A DNA stretch of 8,991 nt from Bacillota bacterium. Lineage in GTDB: Bacteria > Bacillota > Desulfotomaculia > Desulfotomaculales > JAJYZD01. A program made the translations under genes and the position numbers. Shown one piece after another: positions 1-5,433 of the stretch (the first letter of the stretch is position 1; every line of letters begins with the position of its first letter). The DNA lies in the NCBI GenBank assembly GCA_021800315.1, contig JAJYZD010000155.1, forward strand, positions 1 to 8,991. The letters run 5' to 3'. A model generated the notes under the pieces. It was not told the origin of the DNA. It ran no database searches and saw only the letters and a list, made by a program, of their open reading frames with translations.

Positions 1-29
1 TTCCTGGCAGCATCACAGAAAGAACGTGC

Positions 30-350
30 TAAAAGCAGGGTAAAACCCCTAAAGTTTGCGGTCGATAGGTACCTGCCGAAAGGCAGGGTATGGCGGCGGT
101 ACACGCAGTGAAAGGCCGTCGCCATACGAACAACGACTCAGGCGGTGGGTAACACCCCCCTGCCGGGCAGAACTGGCGCCCCCGGCCAGGCGGCGATGAT
201 CCCCATGGTGAGCCACCCGGAGCGCGGACGGGAGTCCGCGGCTCAGCAGCTGAATCCTGTGACGCTGCCACCCCGCTTAGTCAGCGGGAGAGGAACACGT
301 TTACACCTGCCTGCGCAAGTTTGGGCGTGTTTCAGAAACCAGGATTCGTC
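30..350 (-). ncRNA. Structured RNA, probable HEARO/IscB-type omegaRNA (5' part of a mobile element)
   Basis: Read on the minus strand, this stretch is a chain of strong hairpins. They include CAGGAT/ATCCTG near 336-353, CCCGCT/AGCGGG near 273-290, a two-level stem at about 208-247 (TGAGCC..GGCTCA enclosing GCGGAC/GTCCGC), an 8-bp stem GTATGGCG/CGCCATAC enclosing about 25 nt near 88-127, CCTGCC/GGCAGG near 72-87, and AGGG/CCCT near 39-52. No convincing protein is encoded. Known family facts: HEARO RNAs (the omegaRNAs of IscB nucleases) are about 200-350 nt, lie immediately upstream of the IscB gene on the same strand, and belong to mobile elements. Here the downstream gene would lie beyond the left edge, so the nuclease cannot be seen. 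The assignment rests on size, dense structure, orientation and apparent insertion into a surface-protein gene. A group II intron fragment or another structured element is the main alternative. Ends are approximate. Confidence 0.45.
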
Positions 351-974
351 TATCCTGAGAGCGGCCACGGTGGCGCCGGACGAAGGCGGGGTGAAGGTCC
401 AGGTACCGTAGACCGACTGGGTTCCCATCAGGCCGTTGTGAACCACGTCGACCCCCGGGAACTCCGTGGGCGCGGTGAACACGTTGATGTTCTCCCCGTT
501 GAGCGCGGTGTACTCGGGATCGTTGGTCTGGAAGTTGTCCAGTTGGGCCGGCAGCAGGGTCTCATCCGGCAGGCCTTCCACGGTGACGTTGGTGACGCGG
601 GTCAGCGTCACCGTCTGCCCGTCCCAGGTCCCGGTGTAGGTATAACCGGGCGCGGTCAGGCTGACCGTCGTGCTGCCGCTGGCCGAGTCAATGACTTCCG
701 TGCCCGAAATGTTCACGCTGCCCGGCGTGGTGCCGGCGGTATAGGTGGCGGTGGCCTGCCCGCTCGCATTGGTCTGGACGGCGGCGGGCACCGTGCCCGC
801 CGAAGCGGTGAAGTCCACGCTGTCGTCTGGCACCGGCTGCCCGTTGGCGCCGGCCACGGTCGCCGTGACAGTGGCCGTGGCGGTGCCGTCAACTCTAGCG
901 ACCGTGGTCCACTCACCGGTGACCGTGAGGCCACCGGTGAGTGGGGCCGTCCCTCCAAAATTGATGCTTTCGCC
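345..974 (-). pseudogene. Fragment of a Big/Ig-like-domain cell-surface protein gene
   Basis: The minus-strand frame is open from just after a TGA at 975-977 down to 243. It encodes text typical of bacterial Ig-like (Big_1-type) domains: a GANGQPVPDDSVDF segment, then ASAGTVPA, then TNASGQATATYTAG and a valine/threonine-rich beta-strand stretch. After the Big-like domain come about 100 residues ending in GTWTFTPPSSGATVAAL. From about position 350 the frame runs into the adjacent structured RNA element and its residues (Cys/Arg-rich, stop at 243) no longer look like this protein. There is no good start: the first possible initiator is GTG at 857, inside the Ig domain, and no signal peptide or ribosome site precedes it. 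Such domains are extracellular adhesin or S-layer-type modules. I infer a broken gene cut at both ends. No cell-wall anchor is visible. Confidence 0.6.
912..941. repeat. Perfect 10-bp inverted repeat inside the Ig-domain fragment
   Basis: CTCACCGGTG (912-921) and CACCGGTGAG (932-941) are exact reverse complements separated by 10 nt. Each arm also contains the 8-bp palindrome CACCGGTG. On the minus strand the region encodes the repetitive peptide LTGGLTVTGEW, so it may simply reflect the repeated Leu-Thr-Gly/Val-Thr-Gly codons rather than a regulatory site. Confidence 0.6.
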
Positions 975-990
975 TCACCGCCCTACCTCT

Positions 991-1040
991 CCGAACCAAT
1001 TTACGAAAATGTACGCTCGAAAGAGCGTACTCGTGTTCGG
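991..1040. repeat. Nested perfect inverted repeat (three-tier hairpin)
   Basis: Three nested pairs are visible. CCGAAC (991-996) pairs with GTTCGG (1035-1040). ACGA (1003-1006) pairs with TCGT (1031-1034). GTACGCTC (1011-1018) pairs with GAGCGTAC (1023-1030), capped on the plus strand by a GAAA tetraloop. There is no T-run on either side, so it does not look like a standard intrinsic terminator. It lies just 5' (minus sense) of the Ig-domain fragment, so it could be a leader RNA element of that lost gene or a mobile-element end. I do not recognise a riboswitch class. Confidence 0.65.
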
Positions 1041-1146
1041 CTCCGGATTGGCCGGATAACCCTAACTTAACCGGCATAGCATCCTTGTGCCACCTCCCCC
1101 TGTTTGTCTAAGGCAATACTCTGTTGGAAGATTTCCGGGCTCTCAT

Positions 1147-1166
1147 CCCACGGCTGAAGCCGTGGG
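1147..1166 (-). mobile_element. Orphan IS200/IS605-family end hairpin
   Basis: CCCACGGC, TGAA, GCCGTGGG forms a perfect 8-bp stem with a 4-nt loop. Read on the minus strand in its context (GGCGGGAAAG before it, ATGAGAG after it) it resembles the hairpin typically found near the ends of IS200/IS605 elements, next to tnpB genes and TnpB omegaRNAs. No TnpA or TnpB coding sequence is recognisable nearby, so this would be a remnant or a tiny non-autonomous copy. The identification comes from the look of the hairpin and its flanks, not from a transposase. True element ends cannot be set. Confidence 0.45.
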
Positions 1167-2135
1167 CTTTCCCGCCCGATTTTTGTAAAGCAGTTAGTGA
1201 ATGCCATCACCATCCCTTTGGGAAACAGTCCGCGTAACCGGGGGAGGAAGCGATGCAGGACGGCACGAAGGAAGACGTCACGGCGTGTACCTGCAGCGGG
1301 CCGGCCCGGGACCGGTGGATTACCTCCGGTACCTGGCAATCGCGGGGCACCTTGAGAAGATCGCACGCCAGCCCGTTGACGGTCAAAATATCCCGAACGG
1401 CCGCCCCACGATCAGGCGTCCGCCTCACGCCGGTTTTCCTCCGCCAGGTTATCAGGCGCAACCCGGCGGCTGCGGGACGTCCGGAGGAAGCATGCAACCA
1501 GCATCCGTTCCGCCGAAGGGCATGCCCGTGGCCTTCGCGGGTACCTGTGGACCGGCCTCATAACCGTTGGTCGTGTCCCCGGTCGCGCCAACCGGCGCGG
1601 AAAATCCCGATAACCGGTTTGTTTGATGCAACAGATGTTTGGATGATATTTTGACAGGCCGTGCCGGGTAACAGGCACGCGGAGATGTCTGAAAAGCCGG
1701 TGAATTGCGCTTATTGACGATTGTACAACGAATTGGAGACGGGGTCAAAGATATCTTTGTGCTATATCAGCACCTCCCTATGAACACGTTCCGCCGGGTC
1801 GGGCACCCCGCGGTCTATTGCCACCATATACGGGGCGGCGAACCCGTTTGAGGGGGTGGGGCGCCCGGGAGACCAGCCCGTCCCCCCGGGCATGGCGCAG
1901 GGCCGGGCGAGGGATAACTATGAAGAGCGATGGAGCGGCCGTCCGGGATGGCCAGGTTTAAGATTCCGGTCCTGCAAAAACCGTAAAATATGTCTGACAG
2001 TGGTGTCGTTCGAGAAATGTTAGAGTAGTAAGATAATTCGCATATTAACCGGACACAGAGCGTGGTCCCTTGGCCGGACGCCGTTTCAACCATCCGTAGC
2101 GGTGCGATCCCTGGTAAGCGCGGGTCGTCAACGTA
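1167..2135. other. Long intergenic stretch without a recognisable gene; several hairpins
   Basis: Short open frames exist on both strands but none has a recognisable protein, good start site or family-like composition. Visible structure includes a perfect CGCGCC/GGCGCG hairpin with AACC loop (1584-1599), a CGTGCC/GGCACG hairpin (1660-1679), the 8-bp palindrome TTGTACAA (about 1721-1728), a GTGCT/AGCAC hairpin (1759-1773), and a very GC-rich pair of hairpins between about 1848 and 1955 (GCCCGGG/CCCGGGC, then GGCCGTC/GATGGCC). An AT-richer stretch runs about 1970-2050. It may hold decayed genes or upstream regulatory DNA for the operon. No tRNA, rRNA or CRISPR repeat was seen. Confidence 0.6.
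1848..1955 (+). other. GC-rich double-hairpin region, possibly a structured RNA
   Basis: A 7-bp GCCCGGG/CCCGGGC stem, extendable by outer GCGC pairs with a small bulge, is followed closely by a hairpin of GGCCGTC and GATGGCC (one G-T pair) around 1936-1952. The two stems sit side by side about 200 bp upstream of the operon promoter. I cannot match them to a known riboswitch and no promoter clearly precedes them, so they could equally be chance structure in GC-rich DNA. Confidence 0.25.
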
Positions 2136-2164
2136 TTGACAACCGTTCGCCCCTAAAATAAAAT
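2136..2164 (+). promoter_or_regulatory. Sigma-A/sigma-70-type promoter of the hyf-like operon
   Basis: A perfect -35 box TTGACA (2136-2141) is followed, after exactly 17 bp, by TAAAAT (2159-2164), one mismatch from the TATAAT consensus. Transcription would start near 2171, giving a leader of about 180 nt before the preferred hyfC start. It is the best promoter-like sequence in the intergenic region and is correctly oriented. A sigma-54 -24/-12 element, common for formate hydrogenlyase operons in enterobacteria, was looked for and not found. Confidence 0.65.
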
Positions 2165-2179
2165 GGAGCGGTACATAGT

Positions 2180-2195
2180 GGCGATGGAGCTCGCC
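2180..2195 (+). promoter_or_regulatory. Leader hairpin with a loop complementary to the terminator arm
   Basis: GGCGA (2180-2184) pairs with TCGCC (2191-2195), leaving a six-base loop TGGAGC. Loop bases GGAGC (2186-2190) are the exact complement of GCTCC (2219-2223), the 5' arm of the downstream terminator. Pairing of the two would stop the terminator from forming, so this is a candidate antiterminator element. This is inferred from complementarity only; five base pairs can occur by chance. Confidence 0.35.
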
Positions 2196-2217
2196 GTCAA
2201 AAGCTTGCGCAGCTGAT

Positions 2218-2256
2218 GGCTCCTGTTGGTTGATTGCTGACAGGGGCTTCTTTTTT
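2218..2256 (+). terminator. Intrinsic terminator/attenuator in the operon leader
   Basis: GCTCCTGT (2219-2226) pairs with ACAGGGGC (2240-2247) along 8 bp with one G-U pair, and flanking wobbles could extend it. TTCTTTTTT (2248-2256) follows directly. This is a textbook Rho-independent terminator on the plus strand. It lies between the promoter at 2136-2164 and the first gene rather than after a gene, which points to transcription attenuation of the operon. If the promoter assignment is wrong, it could instead end a transcript coming from upstream, although no gene is visible there. Confidence 0.7.
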
Positions 2257-2337
2257 GGGAGAGGGGGATGGGAAGGGGTATACCCCGCAAAATCCGGTGG
2301 AACTCTTTCGCGGTTACGTACGCCGACTTTCCGAAGC

Positions 2338-2344
2338 GAGGTGG
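2338..2344 (+). promoter_or_regulatory. Ribosome binding site supporting the TTG start of hyfC
   Basis: GAGGTGG, followed by GATC, is a good match to the 3' end of 16S rRNA and sits at a suitable distance from TTG at 2349. It is one of two competing signals. The other is a GGGAGAGG stretch at about 2257-2264, just before an in-frame ATG at 2268. Confidence 0.55.
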
Positions 2345-2348
2345 GATC

Positions 2349-3299
2349 TTGAGTTCCCTTTTGGTAGCCAACCTCTTGCAGGTACTGGTGGTTATGCTCT
2401 TTTCGCCGCTGCTCAAGGGAGTGACCGGGCGCCTCAAAGGCGTGGTGCAGTCCCGGCACGGCCCCTCCGTCTGGCAGCCGTACTTCGACCTGTACAAGCT
2501 TTTCCGCAAGGACGAGGTCATATCGGAGGATGCGTCCTGGGTTTTCCGCGCCGCACCACTGTTTTCCTTCGCCGTCCCCATCCTGGTAACCCTGCTGATT
2601 CCGGTACTGACCTCCTTTCCCCTGACCTGGGCCTTTATGGGGGATATGCTGGCCAGCGGGTTCATTCTCGCCCTCGGCGGCTTCTTCGCCACCCTGGCCG
2701 CCATGGACACGGCCAGTCCTTACGGGCAGATGGGCTCTTCCCGCACCAGGATGGTTTCCTTCCTGGCCGAGCCGGTGCTGATGTGCGTTTTCTTCGTGGT
2801 GTCCCTGGTGGCCCGCTCCACCATTCCCTACGTGGTCAACAAGGCCTGGTACCTGGGGGGGACGGACGTCATCTACCCGTCCCACGTCCTGGTGGTCATC
2901 GCCTTTTTCATGGTCATCCTGGCCGAAACGGGCCGCCTCCCGGTGGACAACCCCGAGGGGCACTTCGAACTGGCCATGATCGACGAGTCCAAATCCCTCG
3001 AGTATTCGGGCAAGGCCTTGGGCCTGGTCAAGTGGGGCGGTTACATGAAATTGTTCGTCCTCCTGACCATCTTCATGAACGTGCTGGTTACCCCCTGGGG
3101 CCTGGCCGCGGCCCTCACCCCGGCGGCTCTCGCGCTCGCCCTGGGCGCGCTTTGGCTCAAGTTGTTCGTGGGCGCCTGCGTGATCGTGATGATCGAATCC
3201 AGCCTGGCCAAGCTGCGCCTGTTCCGGGTGGGCGAGTTCCTGGGAGCGGCCTTCGTCGTGTCCCTGCTCGGCCTGGTCACCTTCTTCATCGGAGTATAG
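2349..3299 (+). CDS. hyfC: HyfC/NuoH-like membrane subunit of a hydrogenase-4-type complex
   Basis: This is the membrane anchor that couples the Fe-S/large-subunit arm to the ion-pumping arm; it is homologous to NuoH (ND1), HycD and EchB. Numbered from TTG 2349, the protein has 316 residues, nearly identical in length to E. coli HyfC (315). An N-terminal transmembrane helix is followed by SRHGPSVWQPYFDLYKLFRK (the cytosolic loop typical of NuoH/HyfC). A signature acidic loop VDNPEGHFELAMIDESKSLE lies at residues 199-218 (E203, E207, D212, E213, E218), followed by YSGK. About eight hydrophobic segments are seen. An in-frame ATG at 2268 would add 27 basic, non-membrane residues with lower third-position GC and rare codons (AGG, ATA, CGA), so I prefer TTG. 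The ATG has its own G-rich ribosome site and many automatic callers would choose it. First gene of the operon. Confidence 0.9.
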   Translation: MSSLLVANLLQVLVVMLFSPLLKGVTGRLKGVVQSRHGPSVWQPYFDLYKLFRKDEVISEDASWVFRAAPLFSFAVPILVTLLIPVLTSFPLTWAFMGDMLASGFILALGGFFATLAAMDTASPYGQMGSSRTRMVSFLAEPVLMCVFFVVSLVARSTIPYVVNKAWYLGGTDVIYPSHVLVVIAFFMVILAETGRLPVDNPEGHFELAMIDESKSLEYSGKALGLVKWGGYMKLFVLLTIFMNVLVTPWGLAAALTPAALALALGALWLKLFVGACVIVMIESSLAKLRLFRVGEFLGAAFVVSLLGLVTFFIGV

Positions 3300-3303
3300 G
3301 AGG
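3298..3303 (+). promoter_or_regulatory. Ribosome binding site overlapping the hyfC stop codon
   Basis: AGGAGG begins within the TAG stop of hyfC (3297-3299) and serves the GTG start at 3315. This spacing of 11 nt is slightly long; a nearer GGGAG lies at 3311-3315. The arrangement suggests translational coupling between the two genes. Confidence 0.5.
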
Positions 3304-3314
3304 GGAATTCGGGA

Positions 3315-3977
3315 GTGTACTACGATGCGGCTCTGAAGATTCTGGGCATCCTGGGCGCCCTGTTCCTTTTGGAGGCTTATGCCCTGCTGGTGGCGCGCCA
3401 GATGCGGGGCATCATCAATCTTTACGCCGGCCACTCGGCCCTCCTGGCCGCCCTGGCGGCGACGGTGGGTTACCTGACCGGCTCCTGGTATCTCTACCTG
3501 GTGGCGGCCCTGACCGTTCTTTTTAAGGTGCTGGCCATCCCGTATACGTTGAAAAGGGTTATCCACGACACCGTGCTCGAAAAAAGGGAGATCCACTTTG
3601 TGTTCGGCATGTCGGGTTCCCTGCTGATCGGTGGCCTGCTTTCCCTCCTGGCTTATTTCACCAGTACGGCCCTGGTTTTTCCCGGTGATACCCTGGCCCG
3701 GCTGCTGCTGCCGGTCGGCTCGGCCGTGGCCCTGGTGGGCCTCTTCATCACGGTGGGGCGGCTGGAGGCGGTTCCCCAGATTTCCGGGCTCCTGGTCATG
3801 GAGAACGGGATCATCCTGATCGCCGTGGTGACCGCCTTCGGTGTGCCGCTCATCGTCGAATTCGGTTTGTTTTTCGACGTCCTGGTGGGGGCCCTGCTCC
3901 TGGGGGTGCTGGTGATGCGCCTCTTTGCCCATACGGAGACCACGGCGGCGGGTAGCTTGCGCCGCTTGAAGGGATAG
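3315..3977 (+). CDS. hyfE: HyfE-like membrane subunit (NuoK-related)
   Basis: The gene encodes a 220-residue, almost wholly hydrophobic protein with about six or seven transmembrane helices, close to the length of E. coli HyfE (about 216). HyfE proteins carry a NuoK-like part and occur only in hydrogenase-4/Ehr-type complexes, where they link the HyfC anchor to the antiporter-like subunits. Polar and charged features fit: RQMRGIINLYAGHSALLAAL near the first loop, LKRVIHDTVLEKREIHFVFG in the middle, and VGRLEAVPQISGLLVMENG with membrane-embedded Glu residues near residues 150-163, as expected for a proton path. GTG start with AGGAGG/GGGAG upstream, 15 nt after hyfC and 7 nt before hyfF. The C-terminus (TETTAAGSLRRLKG) is short and soluble. 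Confidence 0.88.
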   Translation: MYYDAALKILGILGALFLLEAYALLVARQMRGIINLYAGHSALLAALAATVGYLTGSWYLYLVAALTVLFKVLAIPYTLKRVIHDTVLEKREIHFVFGMSGSLLIGGLLSLLAYFTSTALVFPGDTLARLLLPVGSAVALVGLFITVGRLEAVPQISGLLVMENGIILIAVVTAFGVPLIVEFGLFFDVLVGALLLGVLVMRLFAHTETTAAGSLRRLKG

Positions 3978-3984
3978 TGATGAA

Positions 3985-5427
3985 ATGCCCGAGTCCATCC
4001 TGGCGATGCCGCTGGCCGCGGCGGTGATTGCGACCCTGACGGACGGTTTCCTGGCCGTATTGACGGTTCTGGTCCAGGTGGCGGCGCTGGGGTTTTCCCT
4101 GGACATAGCCTGGCGGGTGGTGGCCGCCGGTCCGCTGGTTGGGGGCTGGTTCTATGTGGACGCCGTGAGCGCCCTGTTCCTGGTAACGGTGGCGGTAGTT
4201 TCCTGCGGCGCGGCCGTCTATTCCGCCGGCTACGTCCGCTCGGCCCACGAGGGCAAGCCGGTCACGGGTTGGGCCCTGCGGCGGTATTACGTCCAGTTCA
4301 ACCTGTTCACCTTCGCCATGTTGTCGATTCCGCTCCTGAACAACCTGGGCCTGGTCTGGATCGCCCTGGAGTTGACCACCCTGGCCTCGGTCTTCCTGGT
4401 CGGCTACGAATACACCGGCCGGGCCAGCGAGGCGGCCTGGAAATACCTCGTGCTCTCCTTCGTCGGCGCCATGCTGGGCCTTTGGAGCCTGGTGCTCCTG
4501 TATTACGCGGCGGTGCACGCCGCCGGGCCCGGGGTGGGCCTGGACTGGCCCGGTCTGTACGGCCTGGCGGCCGGGCTCGCGCCGCGGACCGTCAAGGTCG
4601 TCCTGCTGCTGGCACTGATCGGTTACGGCACCAAGGCGGGGCTGGCTCCCATGCATACCTGGCTGCCCGACGCCCACGGGGAAGCCCCCTCGCCGGTGTC
4701 GGCCCTGCTTTCCGGGGCCAAGACCACGGTCTCGTTTTACGTGGTGCTGCGCTTCTATTTTATCGCCGTGCGGGCCATCGGCGCCGCGGCCCAGCACATG
4801 ATGCTCTTTTTCGGCCTGCTGTCCGTGGCCGTGGCGGCCGTGTTCATCCTCCAGCAACGGGACTACAAGCGCCTGCTGGCTTATTCCACGGTGGAGCATA
4901 TCGGCATCGCCGGCCTGGGCGCCGCCTTCGGCACCCCGCTCGCCATCTTCGGGATGCTGTTCCACCTCTTCAACCACGCCGTTACCAAGTCCAACCTGTT
5001 CTACGCCGCCGGCAACGTGCTGCAGAAGTACCGCACCAGGGAGATCGCGGGCGTCCGGGGCATCCTCCGGAGCGCGCCCTTCACCGGGGTGGTGTTTCTC
5101 GGCGCCACCCTGGCCATAGTGGGGCTGCCGCCGTCGGGCGTTTTCCTCAGCGAGCTTTCGATCCTGATCGCGGGGTTCCGCACTTATCCCGCCGCGGCCG
5201 CGGTCCTCTTGCTCCTGCTGGCACTGGCCTTCGCCGGCATGGTCCGGCCGGTGGCCGGAATGGTTTTCGGTCCCCGGGAAGGCGGCGTGACGGAAACCGC
5301 CGTCAGCGGCTGGAGCAACCTGGCCCTGGGGTTTAACATGTTGCTGGTCGTGCTGCCGGGTCTCCTGCTGCTCCCGTGGCTCTCCAGCCTGCTGCGGGCG
5401 GCTGCCGCCGTTTTTGCGGGGAGGTAG
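3985..5427 (+). CDS. hyfF: HyfF-like proton/ion antiporter subunit (NuoL/M/N family)
   Basis: A 480-residue Mrp-antiporter-family membrane protein that would translocate protons or Na+ in the membrane arm. The key charged positions are present: E129 in WIALELTTLAS (TM5 Glu), K217 in GYGTKAGLAPMHTWLPDAHG (TM7 Lys), the DYKRLLAYSTVEHIG motif with K295 and H305, and H327/H331 plus K335 in the HLFNHAVTKSNLFYAAG stretch. About 13-14 hydrophobic segments. Slightly shorter than E. coli HyfF (526). ATG start 7 nt after hyfE, preceded by GAAGGGA; no longer in-frame start is evident. Of the two antiporter-like genes in the operon this one has a textbook charge set. NuoN or MrpD annotations would describe the same fold, but the HyfC/HyfE/HyfG neighbours favour HyfF. 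Confidence 0.9.
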   Translation: MPESILAMPLAAAVIATLTDGFLAVLTVLVQVAALGFSLDIAWRVVAAGPLVGGWFYVDAVSALFLVTVAVVSCGAAVYSAGYVRSAHEGKPVTGWALRRYYVQFNLFTFAMLSIPLLNNLGLVWIALELTTLASVFLVGYEYTGRASEAAWKYLVLSFVGAMLGLWSLVLLYYAAVHAAGPGVGLDWPGLYGLAAGLAPRTVKVVLLLALIGYGTKAGLAPMHTWLPDAHGEAPSPVSALLSGAKTTVSFYVVLRFYFIAVRAIGAAAQHMMLFFGLLSVAVAAVFILQQRDYKRLLAYSTVEHIGIAGLGAAFGTPLAIFGMLFHLFNHAVTKSNLFYAAGNVLQKYRTREIAGVRGILRSAPFTGVVFLGATLAIVGLPPSGVFLSELSILIAGFRTYPAAAAVLLLLLALAFAGMVRPVAGMVFGPREGGVTETAVSGWSNLALGFNMLLVVLPGLLLLPWLSSLLRAAAAVFAGR

Positions 5428-5433
5428 ACGGAA

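Noticed and set aside
321..1070. Plus-strand open frame of 249 codons
   Set aside because: Arg/Gly-rich shadow of the Ig-domain frame on the minus strand; no ribosome site or domain.
1651..1656. TTGACA as a -35 box
   Set aside because: No -10-like hexamer at 16-18 bp; the place is occupied by a CGTGCC/GGCACG hairpin.
1067..1678. Several short open frames on both strands as possible transposase remnants
   Set aside because: None shows TnpA (HUH and Tyr) or TnpB (zinc-finger, DED) motifs; the translations look random.
1680..2160. Sigma-54 promoter or cobalamin/c-di-GMP riboswitch upstream of the operon
   Set aside because: No GG-N10-GC pair in TGGCAC/TTGC context and no conserved core boxes of those riboswitches could be found.
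1815..4106. Very long minus-strand open frame rich in Gln, Gly and His
   Set aside because: It lies antisense to hyfC and hyfE, which have clear family signatures; the composition (runs of GQ, EH) is typical of the shadow frame opposite GC-rich membrane-protein codons.
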